NCBI RefSeq assembly: GCF_009617585.1
Contig: NZ_WIXI01000044.1
Location: 186,001-250,000 of the forward strand
Source: Endobacterium cereale
Lineage (GTDB): Bacteria; Pseudomonadota; Alphaproteobacteria; Rhizobiales; Rhizobiaceae
Direction: 5' to 3'
Length of the DNA: 64,000 nt
Positions 18,597 through 27,279 of this stretch are shown piece after piece. The notes below the pieces were generated by a model. The model was not told the origin of the DNA and did no database searches. It worked only from the letters and a program-made list of their open reading frames with translations. Made by a program: the position numbers and the translations under genes. Position 1 is the stretch's first letter; every line of letters begins with the position of its first letter.

Positions 18597-18845
18597 ATGC
18601 CAACATATTTTTTCGATATTCATAATGGCAATGGCCCAAGCCGTGACGAGCACGGAACGGAACTTTCCTCGGATCGAAAGATCATGCATGAAATGAGCCG
18701 CATATTGCTCGATATCGCGCGGGATGAACTGCCAGGGCAGGAGCATGGCGAGATTTCGATTTTCGTGCGGGATGATGAGGGGCAGGAAGTCTGCTCAACG
18801 CATCTTAGCTTCCGAACGGAATGGAAGCTCCCGGCGCAAACATGA
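18597..18845 (+). CDS. DUF6894-like small protein
   Basis: An 82-residue protein starting MPTYFFDIHNGNG with AGAAGG upstream. The pattern YFFDIHNG-x-x-x-x-DEHGTEL, then IARDELPG and the closing VRDDEGQEV with F, is typical of the short DUF6894 proteins abundant in Rhizobiales. No function is established. It is divergent from the Crp/Fnr regulator across 125 bases. Confidence 0.75.
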   Translation: MPTYFFDIHNGNGPSRDEHGTELSSDRKIMHEMSRILLDIARDELPGQEHGEISIFVRDDEGQEVCSTHLSFRTEWKLPAQT

Positions 18846-18906
18846 CGCAGAAGACAAAGGCTGACATGGCCTGTTTCTAATGCGTTATCAATGTTTTGAA
18901 GGAGTT

Positions 18907-18982
<76 letters not shown>

Positions 18983-19123
18983 GTCCAATCCGTCCCGGCG
19001 CTTGGTGTCACCGGCGGTGTGAGGGGGCTTCTAAAGGGCTTCATTCGGCTTGTCTAGCGGCAGAATGGATTTTCTTGAATCTTTTTTGACAGTCGCGCAG
19101 CAAGCATGTGGAAAAGCCCGGAT

Positions 19124-19318
19124 TTACGGGCCTGTGCGCTGTGGATTGCCAAAACGCTGCATCAGAAACGCTGTTTCGGTCTGTGGACCAGACAGTCGAC
19201 TGGATTTGCCGAGTGTTGTTGAGCCCGGTTGCCAGGCGATGGATGCAAACAGAATGACGGTTGCCGCGTATGTGGCTGCGATGAGAAATTTGCGGCTGGA
19301 TAACGATGATGTCGACAT
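19124..19318 (-). CDS. Small membrane or exported protein, 64 residues
   Basis: The ATG at 19318 is preceded by AAAGGAGAACGGCC, an excellent ribosome site that decides the start. The protein begins MSTSSLSSRKFLIAATYAAT with a single hydrophobic segment (residues about 11-27), then a polar tail. I do not recognise a family. It could be a signal peptide or a membrane anchor. It lies between tRNA-Lys and the UPF0303 gene. Confidence 0.6.
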   Translation of the reverse strand: MSTSSLSSRKFLIAATYAATVILFASIAWQPGSTTLGKSSRLSGPQTETAFLMQRFGNPQRTGP

Positions 19319-19448
19319 GGCCGTTCTCCTTTGCCGCATAACTGATGACCGTCATCGAATGTTCCAGAGAGTGATGATGTCGCTTGGCGGCTTTACATCG
19401 ATGGCGTGAGCCTCCATCAATCGCGAACGAATGAAGGAGGCAGATTCC

Positions 19449-19958
19449 ATGGCAATCGAAAACGACCTTTCCCTCATCCTCGAACAAGAAAGGGTGCTGC
19501 AATTCGATCGGTTCGATCTTGGCAGTGCCTGGGAACTCGGCAGCAGGTTGCGTGACATGGCCGTTTCAGGCGGGCATTCCGTGGCGATTGATATCCAGAT
19601 GAATGGCATGCCCGCTTTTTACGCCGCGTTGCCGGGCTCTGTGCCAGACAATGCTCAATGGATTCGCCGCAAGCGCAATGTGGCCATGCGATTCGGGCAC
19701 CCGAGTTATGCTATTGGCCTTGGCCTCGCACTTGAAAACCGCACGCTTTCCGACAAATACGGCGTCGATCCGGCGGACTACGCTGCCCATGGCGGAAGTT
19801 TTCCGATCGTTGTGCGTGGTGTCGGTTCTATCGGTACCGTGACGGTATCGGGCCTGCCGCAGCGTGAGGACCACAAAATGGTCGTGCAGGCGATCGCCGA
19901 CATGATGGGTTTGGACGGGCGGTCGATCGATCTCGACATTGCACCGGTTGTTGTTTGA
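19449..19958 (+). CDS. Heme-degrading-domain / UPF0303 family protein
   Basis: A 169-residue protein of the GlcG/HbpS-like (DUF336, UPF0303) fold. GGAGG precedes the ATG at 19449. The family pattern WELGSRLRDMAVS, VAIDIQMNG, WIRRKRNVAMRFGHPSY and SGLPQREDHKMVV is visible. The fold binds heme or small cofactors in some members; UPF0303 itself has no settled function. It is followed after 10 bases by the DUF924 gene, so the two are likely cotranscribed. Confidence 0.88.
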   Translation: MAIENDLSLILEQERVLQFDRFDLGSAWELGSRLRDMAVSGGHSVAIDIQMNGMPAFYAALPGSVPDNAQWIRRKRNVAMRFGHPSYAIGLGLALENRTLSDKYGVDPADYAAHGGSFPIVVRGVGSIGTVTVSGLPQREDHKMVVQAIADMMGLDGRSIDLDIAPVVV

Positions 19959-19968
19959 AGGGATCATC

Positions 19969-20523
19969 ATGACAGTTGGAAAAAGCACTGCTGAACAGGT
20001 TTTGAATTTCTGGTTCGAAGAGCTTGGCGAACAAGGCTGGTTTCAGCCGCCGGAAGGTCTGGATGACGTCATCCGCGATCGATTTTCTGGATGGCATCGG
20101 GAAATGGCGCAGGGAGACCTGAGCGGTTTTCATTCGTCGGCAAGGCACAGGCTGGCGGCGATCCTGGTGCTCGATCAGTTTCCACGTAATATGTACCGGG
20201 CGACGCCATTGGCTTTTGCCACGGATTGGTTGGCTCTGCGTGAAGCGCGCCTGTTGGTCGATGCGGGTCTGGATCGCGAACTCGACGTGCATTCGCGCTG
20301 CTTTTCCTATCTTCCGTTCGAGCATTCGGAGGATCTCGCCGATCAGGACCGATCGGTGCAGCTGTTTTCGGATCTTGGTGACGCGAACTACCTAGAATAT
20401 GCCGAGCGGCACCGCAATGTGGTGCGCCGCTTCGGACGCTTCCCGCACCGCAATGCCTATCTTGGTCGCCAATCAACCGATGTCGAGATCGACTATCTGT
20501 CGCAGCCCGGCTCCGGTTTCTGA
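19969..20523 (+). CDS. DUF924 family protein
   Basis: A 184-residue helical protein. The ATG at 19969 follows GAAGGGATCATC. Characteristic DUF924 segments are VLNFWFEELGEQGWF, AILVLDQFPRNMYRATPLAFATD and FSYLPFEHSEDL, with the closing GRFPHRN. The family is TPR-like and of unknown function. It is second in an apparent two-gene unit with the UPF0303 protein. Confidence 0.92.
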   Translation: MTVGKSTAEQVLNFWFEELGEQGWFQPPEGLDDVIRDRFSGWHREMAQGDLSGFHSSARHRLAAILVLDQFPRNMYRATPLAFATDWLALREARLLVDAGLDRELDVHSRCFSYLPFEHSEDLADQDRSVQLFSDLGDANYLEYAERHRNVVRRFGRFPHRNAYLGRQSTDVEIDYLSQPGSGF

Positions 20524-20539
20524 TCGTTGATGTTTTTGC

Positions 20540-20791
20540 CTAGCGCCTGATCGCACGTCCGACTGCGATCAGGACGCATGCGCCTATGAAGCCAGCAATG
20601 AGATAGCCGATCCATCCGCCGAGTACGATGCCGAACACGCCCAGGATGGCATTGGCGATAACGGCGCCAACAATGCCCAGAATGATGTTCATCAGAACAC
20701 CCATATCGCTGCGCATGAATTTTTCGGCCAGCCAGCCGGCAATGCCTCCAATGATGATAGCTGCAATCCAGCCGATGCCTGCCTGTTCCAT
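20540..20791 (-). CDS. GlsB/YeaQ/YmgE family stress-response membrane protein
   Basis: An 83-residue membrane protein with glycine-rich hydrophobic helices: GWIAAIIIGGIAGWLAEKFM, then NIILGIVGAVIANAIL and a third near the C-terminus. This is the transglycosylase-associated/YeaQ family induced by stress in many bacteria; no enzymatic activity is shown. It is convergent with the DUF924 gene and divergent from the MscS-type channel. Confidence 0.93.
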   Translation of the reverse strand: MEQAGIGWIAAIIIGGIAGWLAEKFMRSDMGVLMNIILGIVGAVIANAILGVFGIVLGGWIGYLIAGFIGACVLIAVGRAIRR

Positions 20792-20991
20792 GATCCTACC
20801 TTTGTTGAATTAGCGTGACAGGCAACGCGTAAACCTTCGTATTGTTCCCGGTCGAGCAGATCAAATGCTTGAGAGCATGTAAGGTTTTCAGAAGATGACG
20901 CGCCGTTCCTTTCCTTCGCCGTGATCTGTGCCTATGTTCGCCGCGATTCTCCGCGAAAGACGCGGTCCACTTTGAAAAGACGAGTATTCGC

Positions 20992-23541
20992 GTGTCCGAG
21001 ATGATGACGAAACACGGCAGAGCCAGCCGTATTCTTGCCACCACCCTGGTCGCTCTCCAGCTTGCCGTATTGTCCGTATCGTCGGCACGGGCGCAGGAGC
21101 CGCCGGCCGTCCAGCCGCCGGCTGCTGTCCAGCAGCAATCGGGGCAACCCTCAGCCGCGACATCGGCCGCGCCTGCCGTCAATGGTGAAACGCCTGATCC
21201 GAATGATGGTCAGGTGACGGCCGATTCAATCAATGGCAAGGTCCGTGCCAACCTTGCCACCATCCGCTCACAGCTCGACACCTTCCGCCAGCGCGTTCAG
21301 CAGGATATCGACGACGATGGCAGTCTCTCGGAACTGCGGGTGCGCGCCGAGGAAATCGTCGGCGAAATGCAGGCGACATCGTCGCGATTGCAGGATCGTG
21401 AAAAGCAGATCCAGGAGCGTCTGACGGTTCTCGGTGAAGCGCCGAAGGAAGGGCAAGCTGCCGAACCCCCGCTGGTTGCAGAAGAACGCAGCCGGCTTGC
21501 GAACGAACGCGCCGAACTGAATGTGGTGAAGGAAAATGCCGCCACTCTTTCTGACAGCGCCAACCAGCTTGGTAATACCATCACCAATCTGCGTCGTAAC
21601 CTCTTCACGCAGACGCTGTTCCGCCACACCGACATGTCGGCGGATCTGTTTGTCGAAGCAGGGCAGGCGACCGTCACGGAGGTGTCCAATTTTGTCCGCA
21701 CGATTTCCGGTTGGTCGGGCTTTGTCTGGAGCTACAAGAAATACCAGCTTTTTGGCGCGCTGATCCTCTCTCTTGGCGCTGGCCTGCTTTTTCTGCTTGG
21801 CGGCTACCGGGTTTTCGGGCGGCTGATCCATCGCAAGGTTGTGGGCGAAGAGGCGCCATCTTATCTGCGACGCCTGTCCGTCGCTTTCTGGTCAACCGTC
21901 ATCGAGACTATGTCGCTTGCGGCCTTTCTCGTGTCGTCTTACCTGTTCCTCGACGGATTCAACGTGTTGCGATCCGACGTCTCTGCCATGGTGGCGTCGT
22001 TTTTCGGCTTTGTATGGTTCATCTATTTCGTCTGGAACCTGACGTCATCGGTGCTTGCGCCGTCCGAGCCGGACTGGCGACTGGTGCGTATTACCAATCG
22101 CGGTGCGCGGCTGCTATCGCTTGCCGTTATCGCCATGGCGGTCGTGAATGGGCTAGATTACATGTTGGGCGCCATCAGCGAGGCGCTGAATTCGCCGCTG
22201 ATCGTGACTATCGCAAAAAGCATTATAGCCGCGTTCGTGATCGGACTGATCCTTATCGGCATTTCGTTCGTGAAGCCGATCATGGCGGCCGGCGAGACCT
22301 CCGACGGTGAAGGGCGTCCCTGGCCGCGTATGGCGAGAATCCTGCTCCGTCTGGCGGGTCTTGCGCTGATCCTGTCGGTTATTGCCGGTTATGTCGGACT
22401 AGCGCGTTTCGCTGCCACGCAAATCGTTCTCACCGGCGCTGTGATCGTGCTTATCTATATCGGTCTTCTGTCCGGCAAGGCTGTTTCAAAACAGGGTGCA
22501 TTCAAGAGCACGTCGGTCGGCGCAAGGCTGACAGAGCGATACAGGTTCGGAGATGTCGGGCTTGATCAGACCGGATTGGTGGCCGGCCTCAGCATCTATG
22601 CCTTCGCGCTGGTGTTCGGTATTCCGCTTATCCTGCTGACCTGGGGATTCCAGCTGACCGACATCGAGTCCTGGGTATACCAGTTCTTTACCCGGATAAC
22701 TATTGGCAACATTTCCATTTCGATCGTCAGCATCTTTGGCGGTATTCTCTTGTTCGCAGCCGGTTACGTGGTGACGGGCTGGATTCAGAAATGGATCGAC
22801 GGCAATGTCATGGCCCGCAGCCAGGTCGATACCGGCGTGCGTAACTCGGTCAAGACCGGTATCGGTTATCTGGGAGTCGGCATGGCGGCGCTGATCGGCG
22901 TTTCTGCGGCGGGTATCGATCTGTCGAGTTTTGCGCTCGTTGCCTCCGCCTTGTCGGTCGGTATCGGTTTTGGCCTGCAGAATATCGTGTCGAATTTCGT
23001 GTCAGGTCTCATCCTGCTGGTCGAGCGCCCGTTCAAGGTCGGGGACCATGTCATTACCGGTACGACGGAAGGGATCGTGAAGCGCATCTCCGTGCGCGCA
23101 ACGGAGATCGAGACATTCCGCAAGCAGTCGATCATCGTGCCGAATTCGGAGCTGATCAATGCGCCGGTCGGCAACTGGACGCATCGCAATCGCATCCAGC
23201 GTAACGAGATCCCGATTTCCGCCAGTTATGATGCCGATCCGGACAAGGTAATCGAAATTCTGCTTGGCCTGGTCAAAGAGATTCCGGAAGTGTTGCGCAA
23301 CCCCGAGCCGCATGTGGAGTTCCTCCGCTTCGGCGCCTCCTCGCTCGACTTCGAACTGCGATACCATCTGGCTGATATGGATGTGGGCCTGGGCATCCGA
23401 AACAAGCTGCGTGCCGATATTTTGAAAGCGTTCCGCAACGCAAATATTCATATTCCTTTCCCGCAGCAGGAGATCGTGCTCCATCGCGGCAAGCCGAACT
23501 GGGTTCCGGAAAAAGACGAGGATCCGCGCGGCGGCGCCTGA
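20992..23541 (+). CDS. MscS-family mechanosensitive channel with DUF3772 domain
   Basis: An 849-residue membrane protein. The frame opens with GTG at 20992; an ATG follows at 21001. A signal peptide (ILATTLVALQLAVLSVSSARA) leads to a proline/alanine-rich linker and a periplasmic coiled-coil DUF3772 region (residues about 80-210). Then come about ten membrane helices, ending in the MscS core with GIGFGLQNIVSNFVSGLILL, the beta domain FKVGDHVITGTTEGIVKRI, and TEIETFRKQSIIVPNSELI. Such large MscS/MscK-like proteins release solutes at hypo-osmotic shock. Confidence 0.93.
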   Translation: MSEMMTKHGRASRILATTLVALQLAVLSVSSARAQEPPAVQPPAAVQQQSGQPSAATSAAPAVNGETPDPNDGQVTADSINGKVRANLATIRSQLDTFRQRVQQDIDDDGSLSELRVRAEEIVGEMQATSSRLQDREKQIQERLTVLGEAPKEGQAAEPPLVAEERSRLANERAELNVVKENAATLSDSANQLGNTITNLRRNLFTQTLFRHTDMSADLFVEAGQATVTEVSNFVRTISGWSGFVWSYKKYQLFGALILSLGAGLLFLLGGYRVFGRLIHRKVVGEEAPSYLRRLSVAFWSTVIETMSLAAFLVSSYLFLDGFNVLRSDVSAMVASFFGFVWFIYFVWNLTSSVLAPSEPDWRLVRITNRGARLLSLAVIAMAVVNGLDYMLGAISEALNSPLIVTIAKSIIAAFVIGLILIGISFVKPIMAAGETSDGEGRPWPRMARILLRLAGLALILSVIAGYVGLARFAATQIVLTGAVIVLIYIGLLSGKAVSKQGAFKSTSVGARLTERYRFGDVGLDQTGLVAGLSIYAFALVFGIPLILLTWGFQLTDIESWVYQFFTRITIGNISISIVSIFGGILLFAAGYVVTGWIQKWIDGNVMARSQVDTGVRNSVKTGIGYLGVGMAALIGVSAAGIDLSSFALVASALSVGIGFGLQNIVSNFVSGLILLVERPFKVGDHVITGTTEGIVKRISVRATEIETFRKQSIIVPNSELINAPVGNWTHRNRIQRNEIPISASYDADPDKVIEILLGLVKEIPEVLRNPEPHVEFLRFGASSLDFELRYHLADMDVGLGIRNKLRADILKAFRNANIHIPFPQQEIVLHRGKPNWVPEKDEDPRGGA

Positions 23542-23698
23542 TCGAGTCGTCTGATTCATCTGGACGGCAGAAATCGCAACTATACTCGGATAGTGTTGGG
23601 ATTTCTGTCGTCAGGATGTCGCTCCTGATTAACGCTTCTGAAAAGCGTCTTTGCTAACATGTTTCATCAGGGGACAGTATCTCACTGATAGGGGCATT

Positions 23699-24544
23699 AT
23701 GACTTTTCTCGGCATTTCTGGAATGCACTATTCTGGTCAGGATCTGGTTGGCGCGCGAATCCTTCTTGCAGAAGATTCCAACGTCTTCACGTCGATGATC
23801 AGCAAACGACTGAAGGAACTCTTTGGTATTGAGGTGGAAATCTGCCGCAATTTCGAGGATCTTCAGCTTGCTTACGACCGGTCGACCGATCCGGTGACGC
23901 TGGCTATTTCCAACATCAATCTGCCAGGTGCCGAAAATGGAGAGGCTCTGAGTTACCTGATTGATCTCAGCATTCCCGTGATCGTGTTTACCGGCACGTT
24001 CCATGAGGACACTCGCGAAAAGCTGCTGAAGCAGGACGTCGTCGACTATATCCTCAAGGATAATGTTTTTGCGGTGGAAATGCTGGCGGAATCGGTCTGC
24101 CGTTTCCTCACCAATCATCAGCATCACGTTCTGATCGTTGACGACAGCCCGACTGCGCGAGCGCTTCTGTCCAGTCGTCTCAAGCGCTACAATTTCCGTG
24201 TCAGCACGGCAGATAGCGGCGCCAAAGCACTGGATCTTCTGAAAAAAAATGCTGATATCGGCCTGATGGTCACCGACTACAATATGCCGGATATCGATGG
24301 TTTCGAACTGACGCGGCGCATCCGTTCGGTTCGCGGCAGTCACGAACTGCGCATCATCGGTGTTTCGTCGTCCGACAACCGGCTTTTGTCGGCGCGTTTC
24401 CTCAAGGCTGGCGGAAACGATTTCATGCTGCGGCCCTTCATCGACGAAGAGTTTTATTGCCGCGTAAACCAGAACCTCGATACGCTTATCCAGATACGTT
24501 CCATGCAGGAACGCCGCGCGGGCGACCGCAAGGCCACTGCCTGA
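23699..24544 (+). CDS. Response regulator with two receiver domains, first one degenerate
   Basis: About 281 residues from the ATG at 23699 (frame opens 48 bases earlier without a better site). REC1 spans about 18-135 and REC2 about 143-265. REC2 keeps VDDSPTAR and the phospho-acceptor Asp193 in TDYNMPDIDG. REC1 keeps the acidic pair (LLAEDSN) and a lysine (YILK120), but the acceptor position reads AISN72INLPG, Asn instead of Asp. There is no output domain, so it likely acts by protein contact. A strong terminator follows. Confidence 0.9.
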   Translation: MTFLGISGMHYSGQDLVGARILLAEDSNVFTSMISKRLKELFGIEVEICRNFEDLQLAYDRSTDPVTLAISNINLPGAENGEALSYLIDLSIPVIVFTGTFHEDTREKLLKQDVVDYILKDNVFAVEMLAESVCRFLTNHQHHVLIVDDSPTARALLSSRLKRYNFRVSTADSGAKALDLLKKNADIGLMVTDYNMPDIDGFELTRRIRSVRGSHELRIIGVSSSDNRLLSARFLKAGGNDFMLRPFIDEEFYCRVNQNLDTLIQIRSMQERRAGDRKATA

Positions 24545-24570
24545 TTTGAACCGGTATACTGTCCAAATGA

Positions 24571-24598
24571 AACGCCGCCCTCCAGGGCGGCGTTTTTG
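24571..24598. terminator. Intrinsic terminator between response regulator and GlxA regulator
   Basis: Perfect 10-base inverted repeat AACGCCGCCC / GGGCGGCGTT with loop TCCA, followed by a T-run. It ends the response-regulator gene and probably serves the convergent regulator too, because the opposite strand also reads into T-rich sequence. Confidence 0.9.
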
Positions 24599-24617
24599 GT
24601 TTGAGATTTGATGTTGT

Positions 24618-25637
24618 CTATGCGGCGACGCCGGTCCGGACGGTGCTCATAGTAAGCTTGCGCTCGGCGCGCTCCTGCTGCGGCGAGCGGTTATAGATCT
24701 CGCGATAGCACTTCGAGAAATGCGAGGCTGAAACGAAGCCGCACGCCACGGCGACTTCAACCACCGGCATGGACGACTGAACCAGCAGATGGCGGGCGCG
24801 ATCAAGCCGGATCTCAAGATAATAGCGGGCAGGGGATCTGCCCATCTCCTGCCGGAACAGTCGTTCGATTTGCCGGCGTGAAAGCCCGGCATTGTCTGCA
24901 ATTTCTACCAGTGAAAGCGGCTCGGCCAGATTGGCCTCCATCACCTCGATAATCGAGAGAACCTTGGAATTCTGGATGCCAAGGCGCGCACGCAGAGGAA
25001 GGCGCTGGCGGTCATGCGGATTGCGGACGCGGTCCGTCAGTTGCTGCTCGCAGATCCGGTTGACGAGGTTCTCGCCGAAATCCTGGCCGATCAGGTTCAA
25101 CATCATGTCCAATGATGCGGTACCGCCGGCGCAGGTGTAGATGTTGCCATCGACTTCATACAGATCGGCGTAGACTTCCGCCTGGGGGAATGCCTCGGAA
25201 AAACCGGGGAGGTTTTCCCAATGGATGGCGCAGCGTTTGCCATTGAGAAGGCCGGCCTGAGCCAGAAGGTGCGCGCCGGTACACAGGCTACCGACGGCAA
25301 TGCCGCGATTGTAGGTTTCTCGCAGGAAAGCGCTGGCCGTCTTGTTCTGGAATTCCTCGACATAGATACCCGAACAGACCAGTACCATATCCGGGCGATG
25401 TTCTCCGCCCAAGTTTTTCCGCTCGTCGGCGATGGACGAATTCACTTCAATTCCGATGCCGCACGAGGAATAAACCTTTTCCCCGTCGGTGGAACAGAGC
25501 CGCCATGTATACGCCGTGTAACCCAGCATCCGGTTGGCAATGCGAAGCGTTTCGACAGCTGCCGCAAACGGAAGCATGGTAAAATGTGGAACAAGGAAGA
25601 AGGCAATCGAACGCTTTTTGGTCTGGAACTTGTTCAT
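24618..25637 (-). CDS. GlxA family AraC-type regulator (GbdR/CdhR-like)
   Basis: A 339-residue regulator with an N-terminal DJ-1/PfpI-like sensing domain (residues about 8-190; elbow segment GSLCTGAHLLAQAG) and two C-terminal AraC helix-turn-helix motifs (SLVEIADNAGLSRRQIERLF and VVEVAVACGFVSASHFSKCY). The family includes GbdR and CdhR, which sense glycine betaine or carnitine derivatives. A betaine-type importer lies about 3.4 kb downstream, so control of that system is plausible but not shown by the sequence. Confidence 0.92.
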   Translation of the reverse strand: MNKFQTKKRSIAFFLVPHFTMLPFAAAVETLRIANRMLGYTAYTWRLCSTDGEKVYSSCGIGIEVNSSIADERKNLGGEHRPDMVLVCSGIYVEEFQNKTASAFLRETYNRGIAVGSLCTGAHLLAQAGLLNGKRCAIHWENLPGFSEAFPQAEVYADLYEVDGNIYTCAGGTASLDMMLNLIGQDFGENLVNRICEQQLTDRVRNPHDRQRLPLRARLGIQNSKVLSIIEVMEANLAEPLSLVEIADNAGLSRRQIERLFRQEMGRSPARYYLEIRLDRARHLLVQSSMPVVEVAVACGFVSASHFSKCYREIYNRSPQQERAERKLTMSTVRTGVAA

Positions 25638-25886
25638 GCCGAGGTCTCCGTGACGAATGTCAATTCCTCGCGTGAAACTATGCCTGCTTAATGTTCAAAT
25701 AGCGACATTAATCGCCGAATTCGCGGCGCTTACTGAAAAGTGGCGGATTGGGTGCGTTCCTTTTGCGACAGCCTCGCTGTCGTGGGAAAAATAATGCCGG
25801 GTGCCTGCGGGCTAAGGCGGCATCCGGCATTGGATTACAGCGCAGCAAAGTATCTCGGCCAGTGGAAGTTTGGTCAGCTCTCATCC

Positions 25887-26114
25887 TTAGTGATGAGTGT
25901 TGCCGGCTCTCTCTTCTAGGACGTCGCTGGTTGGCCAGCCGATGTCCTTGCGCAATTCCGGCGACAGGCCTTCAAGCATCTCGGCAGTCTTGCGGCGTTT
26001 CCAGGATGCTCTTACTTCGGCTATGCCGTCGGTTACCAAGCCCCATGCGGCAGATAGCGTCGAATGCGATTTGGGCGTGTGATGCCCGGTGTGATGTGAC
26101 GTGAACATGGCCAT
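25887..26114 (-). CDS. DUF1127-like small protein
   Basis: A 75-residue protein with GGAGGAGG before the ATG. The C-terminal half RRKTAEMLEGLSPELRKDIGWP matches the DUF1127 (YjiS-like) pattern of an arginine-rich helix and L-x-x-L-S/D-x-x-L-R-x-D-I-G. The N-terminus is histidine-rich (HHTGHHTPKSH), which is unusual. Short DUF1127 proteins in alphaproteobacteria affect RNA turnover and phosphate or carbon responses; the role here is not inferable. It is divergent from the LysR gene. Confidence 0.7.
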   Translation of the reverse strand: MAMFTSHHTGHHTPKSHSTLSAAWGLVTDGIAEVRASWKRRKTAEMLEGLSPELRKDIGWPTSDVLEERAGNTHH

Positions 26115-26370
26115 GACGGCCTCCTCCGTTCCTGTTTGGTCAAGTGGTTCGCATTCCTAGGCGAACCGTCTCGCAGTGCTCTTGTCATCAATCAGATGAA
26201 TGGGGTTGCCTCCATTCGTCTGATTGTATGAAGCAGAATTCGCGAATGCGCTTTGTTCTGCCTCAAATTCCATCAATGAGATCATTCAATAGGCACATTA
26301 TGCACCCGCTTGACGTTCAATCAAACGAAATGATATCGTGCTTAAGTTCAGAAAAATTGAAGGTGTTTCG

Positions 26371-27267
26371 ATGTCAACGCCATTTCGATCTCCGTTGCCG
26401 CTGCTCGATAACGATGTCCTGAGAACCTTTGTCGCGATTGCCGAAACGGGCAATTTTTCAACCGCTGCCGAGGCGGTATTGCGCACGCCCTCGGCGGTTT
26501 CCATGCAGATCAAAAAGCTGGAAGAGCAGTTGAAAGTGACCCTGTTCTTGCGTGATGCCCGTTCGGTTACGCTGACGCAGCATGGGGAAATGCTTCTGTC
26601 TTATGCCCGGCGCATGCTGGCGCTATCAAACGAGGCCGTCTCGCGCTTCGTCATGCCGGAATTGTCGGGTGTGGTGCGTCTCGGCGCGCCCGACGATATT
26701 GCCGAGCGTCTGCTGCCGAAGCTGCTCAAGGATTTCGGCGAAAGTTTTCCAGGTATCATGGTCGATGTAACCGTCGACCAGAGTTTGCTTCTGCGCAAAC
26801 GAATGGAAGAGCAGCGGCTCGACCTGACTTTGATCAACTGTGCCACCAGGCCGTTTCCAACCGCCGGAGAGATCATTCATACGGAAAAGCTCGTCTGGGC
26901 AGGCGCCAAATGCGGGAATGCCTATCTTCGCGATCCGTTGCCGGTCTCCGTTTGGGAGGATGGTTGCGTCTGGCGACAGGATGCGCTTGCGCAGCTCGAT
27001 AAACACAAGCGAGCCTATCGCATCGCTTATGCCAGCGCCCATACGATGGCGCAGCGTGCGGCTGTCGTGTCCGATCTGGCGATTGCGCCGCTGCCGCGCT
27101 CCTACATCACCGACGATATGCAGGTGCTTGGTCCAAAGGAAGGGCTGCCGGAGTTGATCAGCTTCGATATCCGTCTTTTGACTTCGCCTCAATTGTCGAC
27201 GCCGGCCAAGGCTGTCGCCGAGGGTATACGGGAAGCGTTCGACGGCATCGATGCTGCGGCTGCCTGA
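26371..27267 (+). CDS. LysR family transcriptional regulator
   Basis: A 298-residue regulator. The ATG at 26371 with AAGG upstream is chosen over an in-frame start 33 bases up because the latter lacks a site. N-terminal winged HTH DNDVLRTFVAIAETGNFSTA ... AVSMQIKKLEEQL, then the periplasmic-binding-like effector domain (VRLGAPDDIAERLLPKLL). The long divergent region on the left contains DUF1127; the target may be its own promoter or the downstream formyltransferase, which is on the opposite strand. Confidence 0.93.
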   Translation: MSTPFRSPLPLLDNDVLRTFVAIAETGNFSTAAEAVLRTPSAVSMQIKKLEEQLKVTLFLRDARSVTLTQHGEMLLSYARRMLALSNEAVSRFVMPELSGVVRLGAPDDIAERLLPKLLKDFGESFPGIMVDVTVDQSLLLRKRMEEQRLDLTLINCATRPFPTAGEIIHTEKLVWAGAKCGNAYLRDPLPVSVWEDGCVWRQDALAQLDKHKRAYRIAYASAHTMAQRAAVVSDLAIAPLPRSYITDDMQVLGPKEGLPELISFDIRLLTSPQLSTPAKAVAEGIREAFDGIDAAAA

Positions 27268-27279
27268 TGCTTGTCGCGA

